This document shows, piece by piece, positions 16,152 through 25,602 of a stretch of 64,000 bases of DNA. The stretch covers positions 1,674,001 to 1,738,000 of the forward strand of contig NZ_CP159485.1 of the NCBI RefSeq assembly GCF_040515995.1, read 5' to 3'. Every line of letters begins with the position of its first letter. Position 1 is the stretch's first letter. This DNA is from Proteinivorax hydrogeniformans. Lineage in GTDB: Bacteria > Bacillota > Proteinivoracia > Proteinivoracales > Proteinivoracaceae. The notes beneath the pieces were generated by a model. That model was not told where the DNA came from. It worked only from the letters and a program-made list of their open reading frames with translations, and ran no database searches. The position numbers and the translations under genes were made by a program.

Positions 16152-17159
16152 TTACAAGTTGCGAGACCAGCCTCTTGGGATAAAATGTTGTTTGTAAGTA
16201 GAGACTATATAGCGGTCGGTCATACCTGCGATGTAGTCGCATACCTTTCGTTCAACATCTCCTAATTCATTAGCATCGGCGTGATCTTTGCTCTCCATTT
16301 TTTGTGGATTTTGTAAAAATAAATGGTATAATTGAATTATCATGTTTTTAGCTTTATACTCCTGAGTTTTTGCAGGTGAGTTTAAGTAAACACTGTCAAA
16401 CAAAAATTCTCTGAGCTCATCCATGGACTCTTTAACAACAGGAGTTTGGCTAATTTGTTGCTGTTCTTTACTACAAATGATTATGTCTTTAACTAAAGTA
16501 TCAATTCTATCACTTTTGCTACAGCCTAATACCTTTAATGATTTAAACGGTAGATCATCTGCACTTATGATGTTAGCAGTTATTGCATCTTCTATATCGT
16601 GGTTTATATATGCAATTCTATCAGCTAGCTTTACCAATTGTCCCTCTAAGGTAAATGGAGAAATTGGTCCAGTATGATTTTTAATACCATCTAGGACTTC
16701 TTTAGATAAATTAAGTCCGTTATCCCCCTCTAATTTGCAGACAACTCGAATGCTTTGCAGATTGTGGGCAAAACCAAAAGGTGTAACGCTATTTAACGCA
16801 TCTTCTCCAGCATGGCCAAATGGCGTATGCCCAAGGTCGTGTCCTAAGGCTATCGCTTCTGTTAAGTCTTCATTTAATTCTAAAGCCTTTGCCATAGTTC
16901 TAGCAATCTGAGCAACTTCTAAAGTATGAGTTAACCTTGTTCTAAAATGGTCGCTTTCTGGGGATATAAAGACCTGAGTTTTATGCTTTAAGCGTCTAAA
17001 TGATTTAGAGTGTAAAATTCTATCTCTGTCCATTTGAAAATTAGTTCTTATATCGCATAAGTTCTCTTCTTGTTCTCTACCTAGTGTTTCTGAGCTAAGG
17101 CAAGCATACTTGTTAAGAGTTGATTTTTCTTTAGCTTCTAACATCTGTCTTATTGTCAT
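16152..17159 (-). CDS. dgt: Deoxyguanosinetriphosphate triphosphohydrolase-like protein (HD domain)
   Basis: 335 residues. HD-domain phosphohydrolase with HDLGHTPFGHAGE near residue 107 and the flanking dGTPase motifs FRRLKHKTQVF, HTLEVAQIARTMA and LADRIAYINHDIEDA. These enzymes hydrolyse dNTPs to nucleosides and triphosphate. The start is ATG 17159, six bases after GAGGTG; the in-frame GTG at 17168 is part of that site. The gene is divergent from the carboxypeptidase gene at 17330. Confidence 0.93.
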   Translation of the reverse strand: MTIRQMLEAKEKSTLNKYACLSSETLGREQEENLCDIRTNFQMDRDRILHSKSFRRLKHKTQVFISPESDHFRTRLTHTLEVAQIARTMAKALELNEDLTEAIALGHDLGHTPFGHAGEDALNSVTPFGFAHNLQSIRVVCKLEGDNGLNLSKEVLDGIKNHTGPISPFTLEGQLVKLADRIAYINHDIEDAITANIISADDLPFKSLKVLGCSKSDRIDTLVKDIIICSKEQQQISQTPVVKESMDELREFLFDSVYLNSPAKTQEYKAKNMIIQLYHLFLQNPQKMESKDHADANELGDVERKVCDYIAGMTDRYIVSTYKQHFIPRGWSRNL

Positions 17160-17329
17160 CGATTTCACCTCAAATCATACTATCTATATTCCACAAACTT
17201 TATTATTTTCCTTTTTAACATTCCTTTTTTAATATATTCAATACCTTTACCTAAAATTTACTTTTACAATAAAAATTAATATAACTCTAACAATTTAATA
17301 CAGTTTTATGAAAGAAAGGAGATGAGTTG

Positions 17330-18544
17330 ATGAAAAAAATTAGCTCAAAATGTTTGATCGCTCTTATAATTATTTCGATATTTATCTTTATCACTACACC
17401 GTCATTTGCCCAGCAGGCTGACCCTTTTGAAATTGAAGCAAGTAATATAGTGGTAATGGACTATGAAACTGGATTTATACTATATGAAAAAAATGCAACA
17501 GAGGCTGTAGCGCCTGCTAGCCTTACTAAGCTGATGACAATGTATGTTATTTTTGACGCCTTAGAAAATGGCGAAATCTACTTAGATGACAAAGTAGCGA
17601 TAAGTCAAAAGGCTACCGAACTTGTACCAGGTGCATCTAGAGTATGGGCTGTGCCAGGCAGCGAGGTCTCAGTTGAAGAATTACTTATTGCGGTATCTGT
17701 TATTTCAGCTAATGATGCTGGAATAGCGTTAGCTGAAAAAATCTCTGGAAGTGAAGAGGCGTTTGTCGAAAGAATGAACGAGACCGCTAAAGAATTAGAA
17801 CTTAAGCAAACTAATTTTCTAAACTCACATGGTCTAGATCAGGATAACCACTTAATGAGCGCAAGAGATGTTGCAAAACTATCACAAAGGTTAATAAGTG
17901 ATTTCCCACAAGCTATCGAATATTCAAGTATGACATCTTATACAATGTCCTATCCTCCACACACTACTTTTCCTTCAACCTTTAGAGATCTTTTAGTAAG
18001 GCATGAGAACCTAGACGGCCTTAAGACCGGCTATACAGGAAATGCTGGTCGATGTATATCAGTAACATCAACTGTTAACGGACGTCGTTATATCGTCGTT
18101 TTAATGGACGTGGAGGGTAATACTAACCGCGAAACGATTTCAAATCGAGATACTTTAGTAGAAGAAATCTTAAATGATTTTATTGCTAAAAAGTTTCAAA
18201 TTAGAAATGTTTTAGATGCTAATGAGGCAATTGAAAGTGCTTCTTTTCGTTCAGCTAAAAGAGGAGTCTATCAGGTAGGAGTTTTAGAGGATCTAAATTT
18301 AGTTGTTCCTAGAGAGCATAATTTCTTAAAACCACAAATAAAGATAGATAAAAATGTCTCTGCTCCTCTTGAAAAAGGTGACGTTGTGGGCACTGTGGAA
18401 TATGTTGTTGATGGGCAAACTGTTATAAAAGATCCCATCTATGTTTTAGAAGATGTGCCTAGGGCGAACTTTCTAGTCCGAGGCTTCTGGGGTATTATAG
18501 ACGGTATAGGTAATGGAGTAAAATGGGTTACCAATATATTTTAG
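17330..18544 (+). CDS. D-alanyl-D-alanine carboxypeptidase (PBP5 type)
   Basis: 404 residues with an N-terminal signal peptide (hydrophobic 8-22, FAQQA cleavage region). Penicillin-binding motifs are in order: SLTK with catalytic S64, SAN near residue 126 and KTG in LKTGYTG near residue 228. A beta-rich PBP5 C-terminal domain and a terminal amphipathic segment (GIIDGIGNGVKWVTNIF) likely anchor it to the outer membrane face. It removes the terminal D-Ala of peptidoglycan pentapeptides. It is one of three such genes here and the only one not in a sporulation operon, so a vegetative DacA role is likely. ATG 17330 follows AAAGGAGATG. Confidence 0.92.
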   Translation: MKKISSKCLIALIIISIFIFITTPSFAQQADPFEIEASNIVVMDYETGFILYEKNATEAVAPASLTKLMTMYVIFDALENGEIYLDDKVAISQKATELVPGASRVWAVPGSEVSVEELLIAVSVISANDAGIALAEKISGSEEAFVERMNETAKELELKQTNFLNSHGLDQDNHLMSARDVAKLSQRLISDFPQAIEYSSMTSYTMSYPPHTTFPSTFRDLLVRHENLDGLKTGYTGNAGRCISVTSTVNGRRYIVVLMDVEGNTNRETISNRDTLVEEILNDFIAKKFQIRNVLDANEAIESASFRSAKRGVYQVGVLEDLNLVVPREHNFLKPQIKIDKNVSAPLEKGDVVGTVEYVVDGQTVIKDPIYVLEDVPRANFLVRGFWGIIDGIGNGVKWVTNIF

Positions 18545-18568
18545 CTACTTCCTAAAATATTAAATAAC

Positions 18569-18600
18569 AAAGATGCAGTTCCCTAGGGAACTGCATCTTT
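18569..18600. terminator. Perfect 32-base palindrome after the carboxypeptidase gene
   Basis: AAAGATGCAGTTCCCT followed by its exact complement. It can end the plus-strand transcript, but only three T follow, so termination may be weak. Confidence 0.5.
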
Positions 18601-18695
18601 GTCAAAAAGGGTTTTGACATAACTGCTTTAAGAGCAAGATCCTTCGCTTAGCTCAGGATAACATCTTTGTCAAAAAGGGTTTTGACAAAGATGTT
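18594..18695. repeat. Two direct 26-base repeats, the second folded into the ppdK terminator
   Basis: CATCTTTGTCAAAAAGGG plus TTTTGACA occurs identically at 18594-18619 and 18662-18687, 68 bases apart. The second copy forms a 16-bp stem (18660-18675 with 18680-18695, loop of four) that includes the ppdK stop codon and is followed on the minus strand by GGATAA. It probably serves as the ppdK terminator or a messenger-stabilising hairpin. Confidence 0.7.
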
Positions 18696-21327
18696 ACTTT
18701 TTTTGTGAGATATAGCTTTGGGCTGCTGCTAACCGTGCAATTGGGACTCTAAATGGTGAGCAACTAACGTAATCTAACCCTACTTTTTGACAGAAGTTTA
18801 TAGACTGAGGATCTCCACCATGTTCTCCACAAATGCCTATTTTTAAGTTCTTTTTGACCTTTCTTCCTTTTGCAACACCTAAGTCCACTAAAACACCCAC
18901 ACCTTTTTCATCGATAGATACAAAAGGATTCTCAGGTAAAATCTTTTTATCTATATAGGCAGGTAAAAACTTGCCCTCAGCATCATCTCTACTATAACCA
19001 AAGGTTGTTTGAGTTAGATCATTAGTCCCAAAAGAGAAAAACTCTGCATGCTCAGCTATCTCATCAGCAGTTACACAAGCTCTTGGCAACTCAATCATTG
19101 TACCCACTTTGTAATCCAAGTCCAAGTGTGAATACTGGTTTGCCACTTTTAAGACATTATCCTTTACAATCTTAAGTTCTTTAGCTTCGCCAACAAGAGG
19201 AATCATTATTTCAGGTATAGCATCTATCCCCTCTTTTTTAAGTTCTTCTAGCGCTGAAAATATTGCATGGACCTGCATATCATAAATTTCTGGATGAACT
19301 ATTGCCAATCTACACCCACGATGTCCAAGCATTGGGTTAGATTCATGCAGGCTTTTTATCCTCTTTAAAATCTGTTCTTTTTCTTTAATTTTATAAGCAG
19401 GCTTTGCCTCTGATTTCATCTCGTTAATTTCTTTAGCCAGCTCTTCAGCATTTGGTAAAAACTCGTGCAAAGGTGGATCTAAAAGCCTGATGGTCACAGG
19501 CAACCCTGCCATGGCCTTGAAAATCCCATAAAAATCTTCTTTTTGGAATGGAAGTAACTTATCTAATGCAGCTTGTTGCTTTTCCTTACTGTCAGATAAA
19601 ATCATTTGCTGTACAATCGGCAGCCTATCTTGAGCCATAAACATGTGCTCTGTTCTACAAAGCCCAATTCCTTCAGCGCCATACTCACGTGCTTTATTAG
19701 CATCTTCAGGGGTGTCAGCATTGGTTCTTACGTTTAACTGTCTTACATCGTCCGCCCATCCTAAAAATGTTATTAACTCATCACTTAACTCAGGATCTAT
19801 AAGCTTTACAGTTCCACTAATAACATTACCTGTAGCCCCATCTATAGTAACTATATCACCTTCATTGTATGTCTCTTCACCTATTTTTACATTTTTATCC
19901 ATAATGTCGATGTTTAAAGCTTCACATCCGCAAACACATGGCTTGCCCATGCCTCTAGCCACTACTGCAGCGTGGCTGGTCATACCTCCCCTTTGGGTTA
20001 AAATCCCTTCAGCTGCTACAATCCCATGTATATCATCGGGTGTAGTTTCCGGTCTGATTAGAATTACTTTTTTCCCTTTTTCAACTAGTTTTTCTGCATT
20101 ATCTGCACTAAATACTAAGGCTCCCGTTGCGGCGCCTGGAGAAGCAGGAAGACCTGTTGCGATATGTTCTACATGACTTCCATCGTCTATTTGTCGATGC
20201 AGCAATTTATCTAATTGAGAGGCGTCTACCCTTAAAATGGCTTCATCCTTTGTTAAAATATTATCGTTAACCATATCAACAGCTATTTTAACAGCTGCAG
20301 CAGCAGTTCTTTTGGCATTTCTTGTTTGAAGCATAAATAGCCTACCTTGCTCTATGGTAAATTCTATATCTTGTACATCTCTATAGTGCTTTTCTAGTTT
20401 ATAACTTATATCATTTAGTTCTTTATATACTTCAGGCATAATTTTTTCTAGCTCTAAAATTGGTTTTGGAGTGCGTATTCCTGCAACTACATCTTCCCCT
20501 TGAGCATTTACTAAAAATTCTCCGTAAAGTTTATTTTCACCTGTAGAAGGATTTCTTGTAAAAAGCACCCCTGTACCACTGGTTTCACCCATATTGCCAT
20601 ACACCATAGCTTGAACATTTACAGCGGTGCCATAGTGGTCAGGAATTTTATTTATTTGTCTATATAGTTTTGCCCGTTGATTGTTCCAAGATGCAAACAC
20701 AGCTTCAACGGCTTTCAATAGCTGCTCTTTGGGATCTTGTGGAAAATCTTCGCCGGTTTCTTTTTTAATTATTGCTTTATAGTCCTCGGATAGCTCCTTA
20801 AGGCTTTCAGCTTTTAGCTTTGTATCTTCAGTGACACCTTCATTTTGCTTAAGACTTTCAAGCTTTCTTTCAAATCTGTAATGTGGCACGCCTAACACAA
20901 CATCACCATACATTTGGATAAAGCGTCTATAACAATCAAAGGCAAATCTTCTATTACTTGTTTCTAATGCAACAGCTTCTACAGTTTCATCATTTAACCC
21001 CAGGTTTAATATAGTATCCATCATACCAGGCATTGAAACAGGTGCTCCCGACCTAACAGAAACTAGTAGTGGGTTTTTACTCCCCCCCAATTTTTTACCT
21101 AGGGATTTCTCAACTTTTTCTAATTCTACTTTGATGCTGTTTATTAGCTCTTCGGTCAGTTTCTGGCCGTCTTCGAAATATTTGTTGCAAGCATTTGTGC
21201 TTACTGTAAATCCAGGAGGCACAGGAAGACCTAAATTGGTCATATCAGATAGGTTAGCCCCCTTACCTCCTAGTACTTCCCTCATATCTCTGTTTCCATC
21301 ATTAAAAGAGTAAACTAATTTAGTCAT
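18694..21327 (-). CDS. ppdK: Pyruvate, phosphate dikinase
   Basis: 877 residues, the standard length. It interconverts pyruvate, ATP and phosphate with PEP, AMP and pyrophosphate. The N-terminal ATP-grasp domain has GGKGANLSDM and SVRSGAPVSMPGM. The central swivelling domain carries the phosphohistidine in TQRGGMTSHAAVVARGMGKP. The C-terminal PEP/pyruvate barrel has EGIGLCRTEHMF and FGTNDLTQTTFGYSRDD. The start at ATG 21327 overlaps the end of the DUF299 gene by eight bases behind GGAGGAG. The CcpN-like gene and kinase upstream form a gluconeogenesis control operon. Confidence 0.98.
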   Translation of the reverse strand: MTKLVYSFNDGNRDMREVLGGKGANLSDMTNLGLPVPPGFTVSTNACNKYFEDGQKLTEELINSIKVELEKVEKSLGKKLGGSKNPLLVSVRSGAPVSMPGMMDTILNLGLNDETVEAVALETSNRRFAFDCYRRFIQMYGDVVLGVPHYRFERKLESLKQNEGVTEDTKLKAESLKELSEDYKAIIKKETGEDFPQDPKEQLLKAVEAVFASWNNQRAKLYRQINKIPDHYGTAVNVQAMVYGNMGETSGTGVLFTRNPSTGENKLYGEFLVNAQGEDVVAGIRTPKPILELEKIMPEVYKELNDISYKLEKHYRDVQDIEFTIEQGRLFMLQTRNAKRTAAAAVKIAVDMVNDNILTKDEAILRVDASQLDKLLHRQIDDGSHVEHIATGLPASPGAATGALVFSADNAEKLVEKGKKVILIRPETTPDDIHGIVAAEGILTQRGGMTSHAAVVARGMGKPCVCGCEALNIDIMDKNVKIGEETYNEGDIVTIDGATGNVISGTVKLIDPELSDELITFLGWADDVRQLNVRTNADTPEDANKAREYGAEGIGLCRTEHMFMAQDRLPIVQQMILSDSKEKQQAALDKLLPFQKEDFYGIFKAMAGLPVTIRLLDPPLHEFLPNAEELAKEINEMKSEAKPAYKIKEKEQILKRIKSLHESNPMLGHRGCRLAIVHPEIYDMQVHAIFSALEELKKEGIDAIPEIMIPLVGEAKELKIVKDNVLKVANQYSHLDLDYKVGTMIELPRACVTADEIAEHAEFFSFGTNDLTQTTFGYSRDDAEGKFLPAYIDKKILPENPFVSIDEKGVGVLVDLGVAKGRKVKKNLKIGICGEHGGDPQSINFCQKVGLDYVSCSPFRVPIARLAAAQSYISQKK

Positions 21328-22141
21328 TGCCATTCTCCTCCTTTATAATCTCTAATAATTTGCCTGCTGTTTCTTCAACTGCCTTGTTGGTAACCTCTAA
21401 GACGGGACAACTTAAATCCTTCATTATATTTTCAGCATAATCTAACTCTGACAATATTCTTTCCATTGAAGCGTAAGAGCTGTGATCGCCTAACCCTAAT
21501 GCAAGTAGCCTTTCCCTTCGGATTTCATTAAGTTGTGAAGGAGAAATTGTAAGACCAATAATTTTTTTAGGATTTATCTCATATAATTCTTTAGGTGGTT
21601 TTATTTCAGGTACTAACGGTACATTCGCAGCTTTTATTTGTTTGTGGGCTAAATACATACTTAAAGGAGTTTTTGAGGTTCTCGATACTCCTAAAAGTAC
21701 AACATCCGCTCTTAAGATACCCCTAGGATCTTTACCATCATCGTATTTAACGGCAAATTCTATAGCTTCAATTCTTCTAAAGTATTCTTCATCTAGCTTT
21801 CTATATATGCCAGGCTCTAGCTTAGGTTTAATAGAAGTTATTTTTTCGAACTGTTCCATTACTGGGCCTAAAATATCTACGTAAGGTAACTGCATTTGTT
21901 TGCATAAGGCTTCGCTAAATTCTCTAAGCTGTGGAGAAACAAATGTATAAGCCACCATAGCATTATCCTTTACCGCTTCCTTTATTACTTCTTCAACACC
22001 TAACTGGTCTGTTATATAAGGATGTCTATTTATAGCGGCATTCCCTGAATTAAATTGACTAGCTACAGCCTTTACTACTTGTTCTGCCGTTTCTCCTAAA
22101 GAGTCTGACATAACATGAACCGTTCCATTACAGTGTGTCAT
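21320..22141 (-). CDS. PPDK regulatory kinase/phosphorylase (DUF299)
   Basis: 273 residues. Bifunctional regulator that inactivates and reactivates PPDK by phosphorylating and dephosphorylating a Thr next to the catalytic His. Family motifs: MSDSLGETAEQVVKAVASQF at the N-terminus, the P-loop-like DVVLLGVSRTSKTPLSMYLA near residue 150 and KIIGLTISPSQLNEIRRERL. It overlaps ppdK, its inferred substrate. AGGAGG precedes the ATG. Confidence 0.95.
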   Translation of the reverse strand: MTHCNGTVHVMSDSLGETAEQVVKAVASQFNSGNAAINRHPYITDQLGVEEVIKEAVKDNAMVAYTFVSPQLREFSEALCKQMQLPYVDILGPVMEQFEKITSIKPKLEPGIYRKLDEEYFRRIEAIEFAVKYDDGKDPRGILRADVVLLGVSRTSKTPLSMYLAHKQIKAANVPLVPEIKPPKELYEINPKKIIGLTISPSQLNEIRRERLLALGLGDHSSYASMERILSELDYAENIMKDLSCPVLEVTNKAVEETAGKLLEIIKEENGND

Positions 22142-22152
22142 ATTTTTACCTC

Positions 22153-22776
22153 CTAGTTTCCATTTGCAAATTCCATAAGCAATCTTGATATGTTGGTTTT
22201 TGTAAATCTACCAACTACCTCTAATTTATTTACATCATGGGCGGTAACAATTGGCAGAGAATCAATCTCGTAAGTAAGTATTTTACTTATCGCTTCGTAT
22301 ATACTATCGTCTTCATTTACATAAACGATATGAGATAGTCTCGTCATTACCATTTCCACGGGTATCGTGTTCAAGTCTTTATTTCCAATAGATGTTTTGA
22401 GCAAATCCTTCCGAGATATAACTCCTGACAAATAAGAATCTTTTACAACATATATAGTTCCTACATCTTCTAAAAACAAGGTGACTATTGCTTCATACAC
22501 CGATTTACCTTCAGCTATTACTATGGGAAGGGATCCTACATCTTTTACCGGTGACTCTTTTAGAAATTTTAAAAGTCCTTCATTGGTTTTAGTGCCGACA
22601 TAAAAATAACCCACCCTCGGCCTAGCATCTAAAATCTTAGACATGGTTAAAACTGAGAGGTCTGGTCGTAAAGTGGCTCTTGTAAGTCCTAGTTTTTTAG
22701 CGATATCTTCACCAGTAATAGGTTGATTTTCTTTGACGATCTCGATTATCTTTTTTTGCCTCACATTAAGCTCCAT
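22153..22776 (-). CDS. ccpN: CcpN-like regulator: HTH plus two CBS domains
   Basis: 207 residues. A DeoR-like winged helix fills the first 60 residues (RQKKIIEIVKENQPITGEDI, then GLTRATLRPDLSVL), and two CBS modules follow (about 75-135 and 140-200). This is the CcpN/YqzB architecture, a repressor of gluconeogenic genes that senses adenine nucleotides and works with the DUF299 protein. It is the first gene of the operon with that regulator and ppdK, fitting the role. GGTGGTG precedes the ATG. Confidence 0.9.
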   Translation of the reverse strand: MELNVRQKKIIEIVKENQPITGEDIAKKLGLTRATLRPDLSVLTMSKILDARPRVGYFYVGTKTNEGLLKFLKESPVKDVGSLPIVIAEGKSVYEAIVTLFLEDVGTIYVVKDSYLSGVISRKDLLKTSIGNKDLNTIPVEMVMTRLSHIVYVNEDDSIYEAISKILTYEIDSLPIVTAHDVNKLEVVGRFTKTNISRLLMEFANGN

Positions 22777-22865
22777 TAATGTATCACCACCTTTAACATA
22801 AACTATGTAATTATGATTAATATGTTATACTATTTTTCATCTTTTGTCTATATGTTTCATACTAA

Positions 22866-23585
22866 TTATGTGATTTTTTTTGCTAAGTTGTAAAGTTTAG
22901 CTATTTCTTCTCTATGTAACTCCCTGTAGTTACCAACTTTAACACCGTCTAAATTTAAAAAGCTATACTTTATTCTCTCTAAGCTTATTACTTTATAACC
23001 AAAGTAGCTTATCATACGACGAACTTGTCTATTTTTCCCTTCATGTATTGTAAGTATTATTTCACAACTGCCCTTGCTACTTTTAGCTTTATGAGCTTTA
23101 GCTGGTGCGGTCATGCCATCTTCTAAGGGAACACCTTTTTCTAATAGATCCACCTCTTTTTCTTCCATGTCTTTATTTATTGTAACTTTATAAGTTTTTT
23201 CAACAGTAAAGCTAGGGTGAGTTAACTTAAATGCCAAATCACCATCATTAGTGATTAATAATAAACCACTGGTCATTATATCTAAACGGCCAACTGGAAA
23301 CACTCTTTCGTTTTTCGAAATTAAGTCTAAAACTGTTTTTCGGCCTTGTGGGTCGTCAGCGGTAGTTACATATCCCACTGGCTTATTTAATAGGTAATAT
23401 TTTTGTTTTGGTCTGCCGCTAATTAACTGTCCATCAACTTCAATTTTATCCTCTGGCGATACCTTAATACCCATCTCTGTAATAATCACCCCATTTACCT
23501 TGACTCTACCTTCTTCTATGATTTTTTCACATTTTCTTCGCGATGCCACTCCATAATTTGCCATCACCTTTTGAAGTCTTTCCAC
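22866..23585 (-). CDS. rluB: 23S rRNA pseudouridine synthase, RluB/RsuA family
   Basis: 239 residues. An N-terminal S4 RNA-binding domain (RLQKVMANYGVASRRKCE) precedes the catalytic domain with the active Asp in PVGRLDIMTSGLLLITNDGD near residue 101 and HEGKNRQVRRM. It makes pseudouridine in the large rRNA; the exact site (U2605-type) is inferred. In many Firmicutes rluB follows scpB, but here it stands alone, far from scpAB at 49 kb. It starts with GTG behind AAAGGAGG. Confidence 0.92.
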   Translation of the reverse strand: MERLQKVMANYGVASRRKCEKIIEEGRVKVNGVIITEMGIKVSPEDKIEVDGQLISGRPKQKYYLLNKPVGYVTTADDPQGRKTVLDLISKNERVFPVGRLDIMTSGLLLITNDGDLAFKLTHPSFTVEKTYKVTINKDMEEKEVDLLEKGVPLEDGMTAPAKAHKAKSSKGSCEIILTIHEGKNRQVRRMISYFGYKVISLERIKYSFLNLDGVKVGNYRELHREEIAKLYNLAKKIT

Positions 23586-23703
23586 TTTTTAAAAACCTCC
23601 TTTATCAAAAAAAAGTAACAACTTTATTAATATAAAATAAACTAAACTAAATATACACCTAACCTTTCTTTTATTTATTAATAATGCATAGGGGGGATAT
23701 TAA

Positions 23704-24135
23704 ATGGGTTATAAAATTAACCTTGTTTCTGAAAGGAAGACATGGGCAAATCTAGGCAGTTTTATCGAAGGGCAGTTACTTTGTGATGGGCAAATTTTGA
23801 AGAAAACTTTTTCATCTATGGATTTTCATATCCCCACCTGGATATACCCTTCACAAAAAGTTTTAAGAGTGGGAACGTCAAACATAATTCAGGTGCCCCA
23901 TAATGTTCTCAACGCTCCAAGACCAAAGTCTATGCTTGTTTTTCTTCCTAAATGCGATTGTGTTACTCTATATCTTCGCACCAATCTCTTTTTGGATAAA
24001 GCCCAGTTACTAGAGAGCATAAGCATAGAAATTAATAATCATCTTTACTACTTAAAAGATATATCACACCTAATCACCAGCAGTCCTCAAAAAACAGGCA
24101 GATATTTTATCGACCTATCTACTATTTTAAATTAA
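23704..24135 (+). CDS. Hypothetical protein, family not recognised
   Basis: 143 residues that I cannot place. No signal peptide or membrane helix is seen. The composition suggests a mainly beta-stranded soluble protein, with alternating hydrophobic runs such as SMLVFLPKCDCVTLYLR and SISIEINNHLYYLKDI. A GGGGGG site lies before the ATG, supporting a real gene. It is divergent from rluB and converges on the flavoprotein gene across a strong hairpin. Confidence 0.6.
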   Translation: MGYKINLVSERKTWANLGSFIEGQLLCDGQILKKTFSSMDFHIPTWIYPSQKVLRVGTSNIIQVPHNVLNAPRPKSMLVFLPKCDCVTLYLRTNLFLDKAQLLESISIEINNHLYYLKDISHLITSSPQKTGRYFIDLSTILN

Positions 24136-24176
24136 GTTTAGTAAACATTAAAGTCTGCTAGCAAAAATAATAGCTC

Positions 24177-24240
24177 CAAAAAAAGCCCTGCACACAGCGT
24201 ATATAAATACGTAGTGATGCTGGGCTTTAAATCTTTTTTA
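24177..24240. terminator. Terminator hairpin between converging genes
   Basis: AAAGCCCTGCA...TGCTGGGCTTT with an inner CGTAT/ATACG stem; A and T runs on both sides suit either direction. Confidence 0.75.
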
Positions 24241-24241
24241 A

Positions 24242-25504
24242 CTACTTTTCAAAAATGTTTTCTAACCCTTGCTTTTTAACCCTTTCACTTACTTTTTCTT
24301 TATCAGTGAAATATAACTTTTTAGCTTCTAGGTTTTTAAATAAACCTGCACCTGAAAATGTGCATTTAATACCCTTAGATTTTCCTTCCGTAAGGGTGTA
24401 AACTATGCCCTCTCCCACTGCTAGTGATGTAGGAAAAGAAAGTAACTTCTGGCCCTCTGCTTTTTTCACCGCATTAAATCCTGCCAGGGTACCAGTAACT
24501 ATAGCCTCTGTATGCCCAACAAATGGCCCTGCCTTCTCGCCGGCACAAAATAGGTTTTCAACACCTTCAGCTAACATATTAGACTGCGTTTCTGCGATTT
24601 GAGAAAGCCTTATAGAGTTTCCAACTCCGCCAGCTAAGGGATCAGCGTAGCGGGCATTTTCGAACCCCGGAATCATTCTAAGTACAGATAAAGGATAGTA
24701 AGGTGACATCATTTTCGCATGTCCACAATCAAGCAAAACTAAATTTTCATGATACTCTTTTTTAGCATATTGCTGACAAGCTTTCATGGAAAGCACATTT
24801 TCTTTTTGAAGCTCTGGAGGAACTGGAACAACACAAACTCCTGCTTGGTTAAGCTTTTCTTGAATATCTACAGCTAGTGACTCTTTAACTATTTTGCAGG
24901 AGCCACTAAAGGCCCCGTTAGTACCATCTTCTCTCTGAGTAAAGTACTCTTTAACCCCTGCTTTTTCAGTAATCGAAATTCGCCCACCGAAAGTAGGGCA
25001 TCGGTAAATACACATTACGCAGCCATTTCCTAAAGTGCTACAATTATTCATAGGACCAGCAGTCCCAGTGGCGTCTATATAACAATCACCATTGATTTCA
25101 GTTCCGTCATCTAAAGAAATAGAAACTATTTTATCGCCTCTTTTTACAGCTTCTTTTCCTCTCATGTTAAAGATTGTTTTTATACCCAGTTTATGTAGCA
25201 AGCTACGGACCTTACCTTCAACTACGGCAACATTATAAAAGGATGCATGCTTGTGCCCAAAAAATTCGATATCTTTATGTAAGGAGTTAGAGTCACAGAT
25301 ATCAAAAAGTTCTGACGCTCCCATAGCAATCATCTCTTCAGCTGCAGTAAACCTGCCATTGTTGCGCATTATACCTCCGACAAGACCTGTTCCAAGGAGC
25401 ATATCTGTTCTTTCTACTAACTTAACCTCAGCGCCTAACTTTCGAGCACTTATTGCAGCTGCACAACCAGCCCAACCCCCTCCAAAAACGATAACCTTAC
25501 TCAT
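24242..25504 (-). CDS. FAD-dependent oxidoreductase (GidA-like fold)
   Basis: 420 residues. The N-terminal dinucleotide-binding motif is VIVFGGGWAGCAAAISARKL with an acidic residue after it (LVERTD). A C-terminal FAD motif is LFCAGEKAGPFVGHTEAIVT, similar in layout to GidA/TrmFO-type flavoproteins. A Cys-rich stretch, NGCVMCIYRCPTFGGR near residue 165, could hold a metal or redox disulfide. The substrate is unknown. It is monocistronic, with an AGGAGG site before the ATG. Confidence 0.75.
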   Translation of the reverse strand: MSKVIVFGGGWAGCAAAISARKLGAEVKLVERTDMLLGTGLVGGIMRNNGRFTAAEEMIAMGASELFDICDSNSLHKDIEFFGHKHASFYNVAVVEGKVRSLLHKLGIKTIFNMRGKEAVKRGDKIVSISLDDGTEINGDCYIDATGTAGPMNNCSTLGNGCVMCIYRCPTFGGRISITEKAGVKEYFTQREDGTNGAFSGSCKIVKESLAVDIQEKLNQAGVCVVPVPPELQKENVLSMKACQQYAKKEYHENLVLLDCGHAKMMSPYYPLSVLRMIPGFENARYADPLAGGVGNSIRLSQIAETQSNMLAEGVENLFCAGEKAGPFVGHTEAIVTGTLAGFNAVKKAEGQKLLSFPTSLAVGEGIVYTLTEGKSKGIKCTFSGAGLFKNLEAKKLYFTDKEKVSERVKKQGLENIFEK

Positions 25505-25602
25505 AACTAGGCCTCCTAATAAAAAGTATTTATTATATAGCTATCTTTCCCAAATCTAGAAAATTTAATAAGCATGTTGTTTTTTTAGTATGAAACTAGG
25601 AG

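Noticed and set aside
16033-16242. 69-codon frame at the end of dgt
   Set aside because: It overlaps the dgt 3' end in another frame, is very basic and aromatic by chance and lacks a ribosome site.
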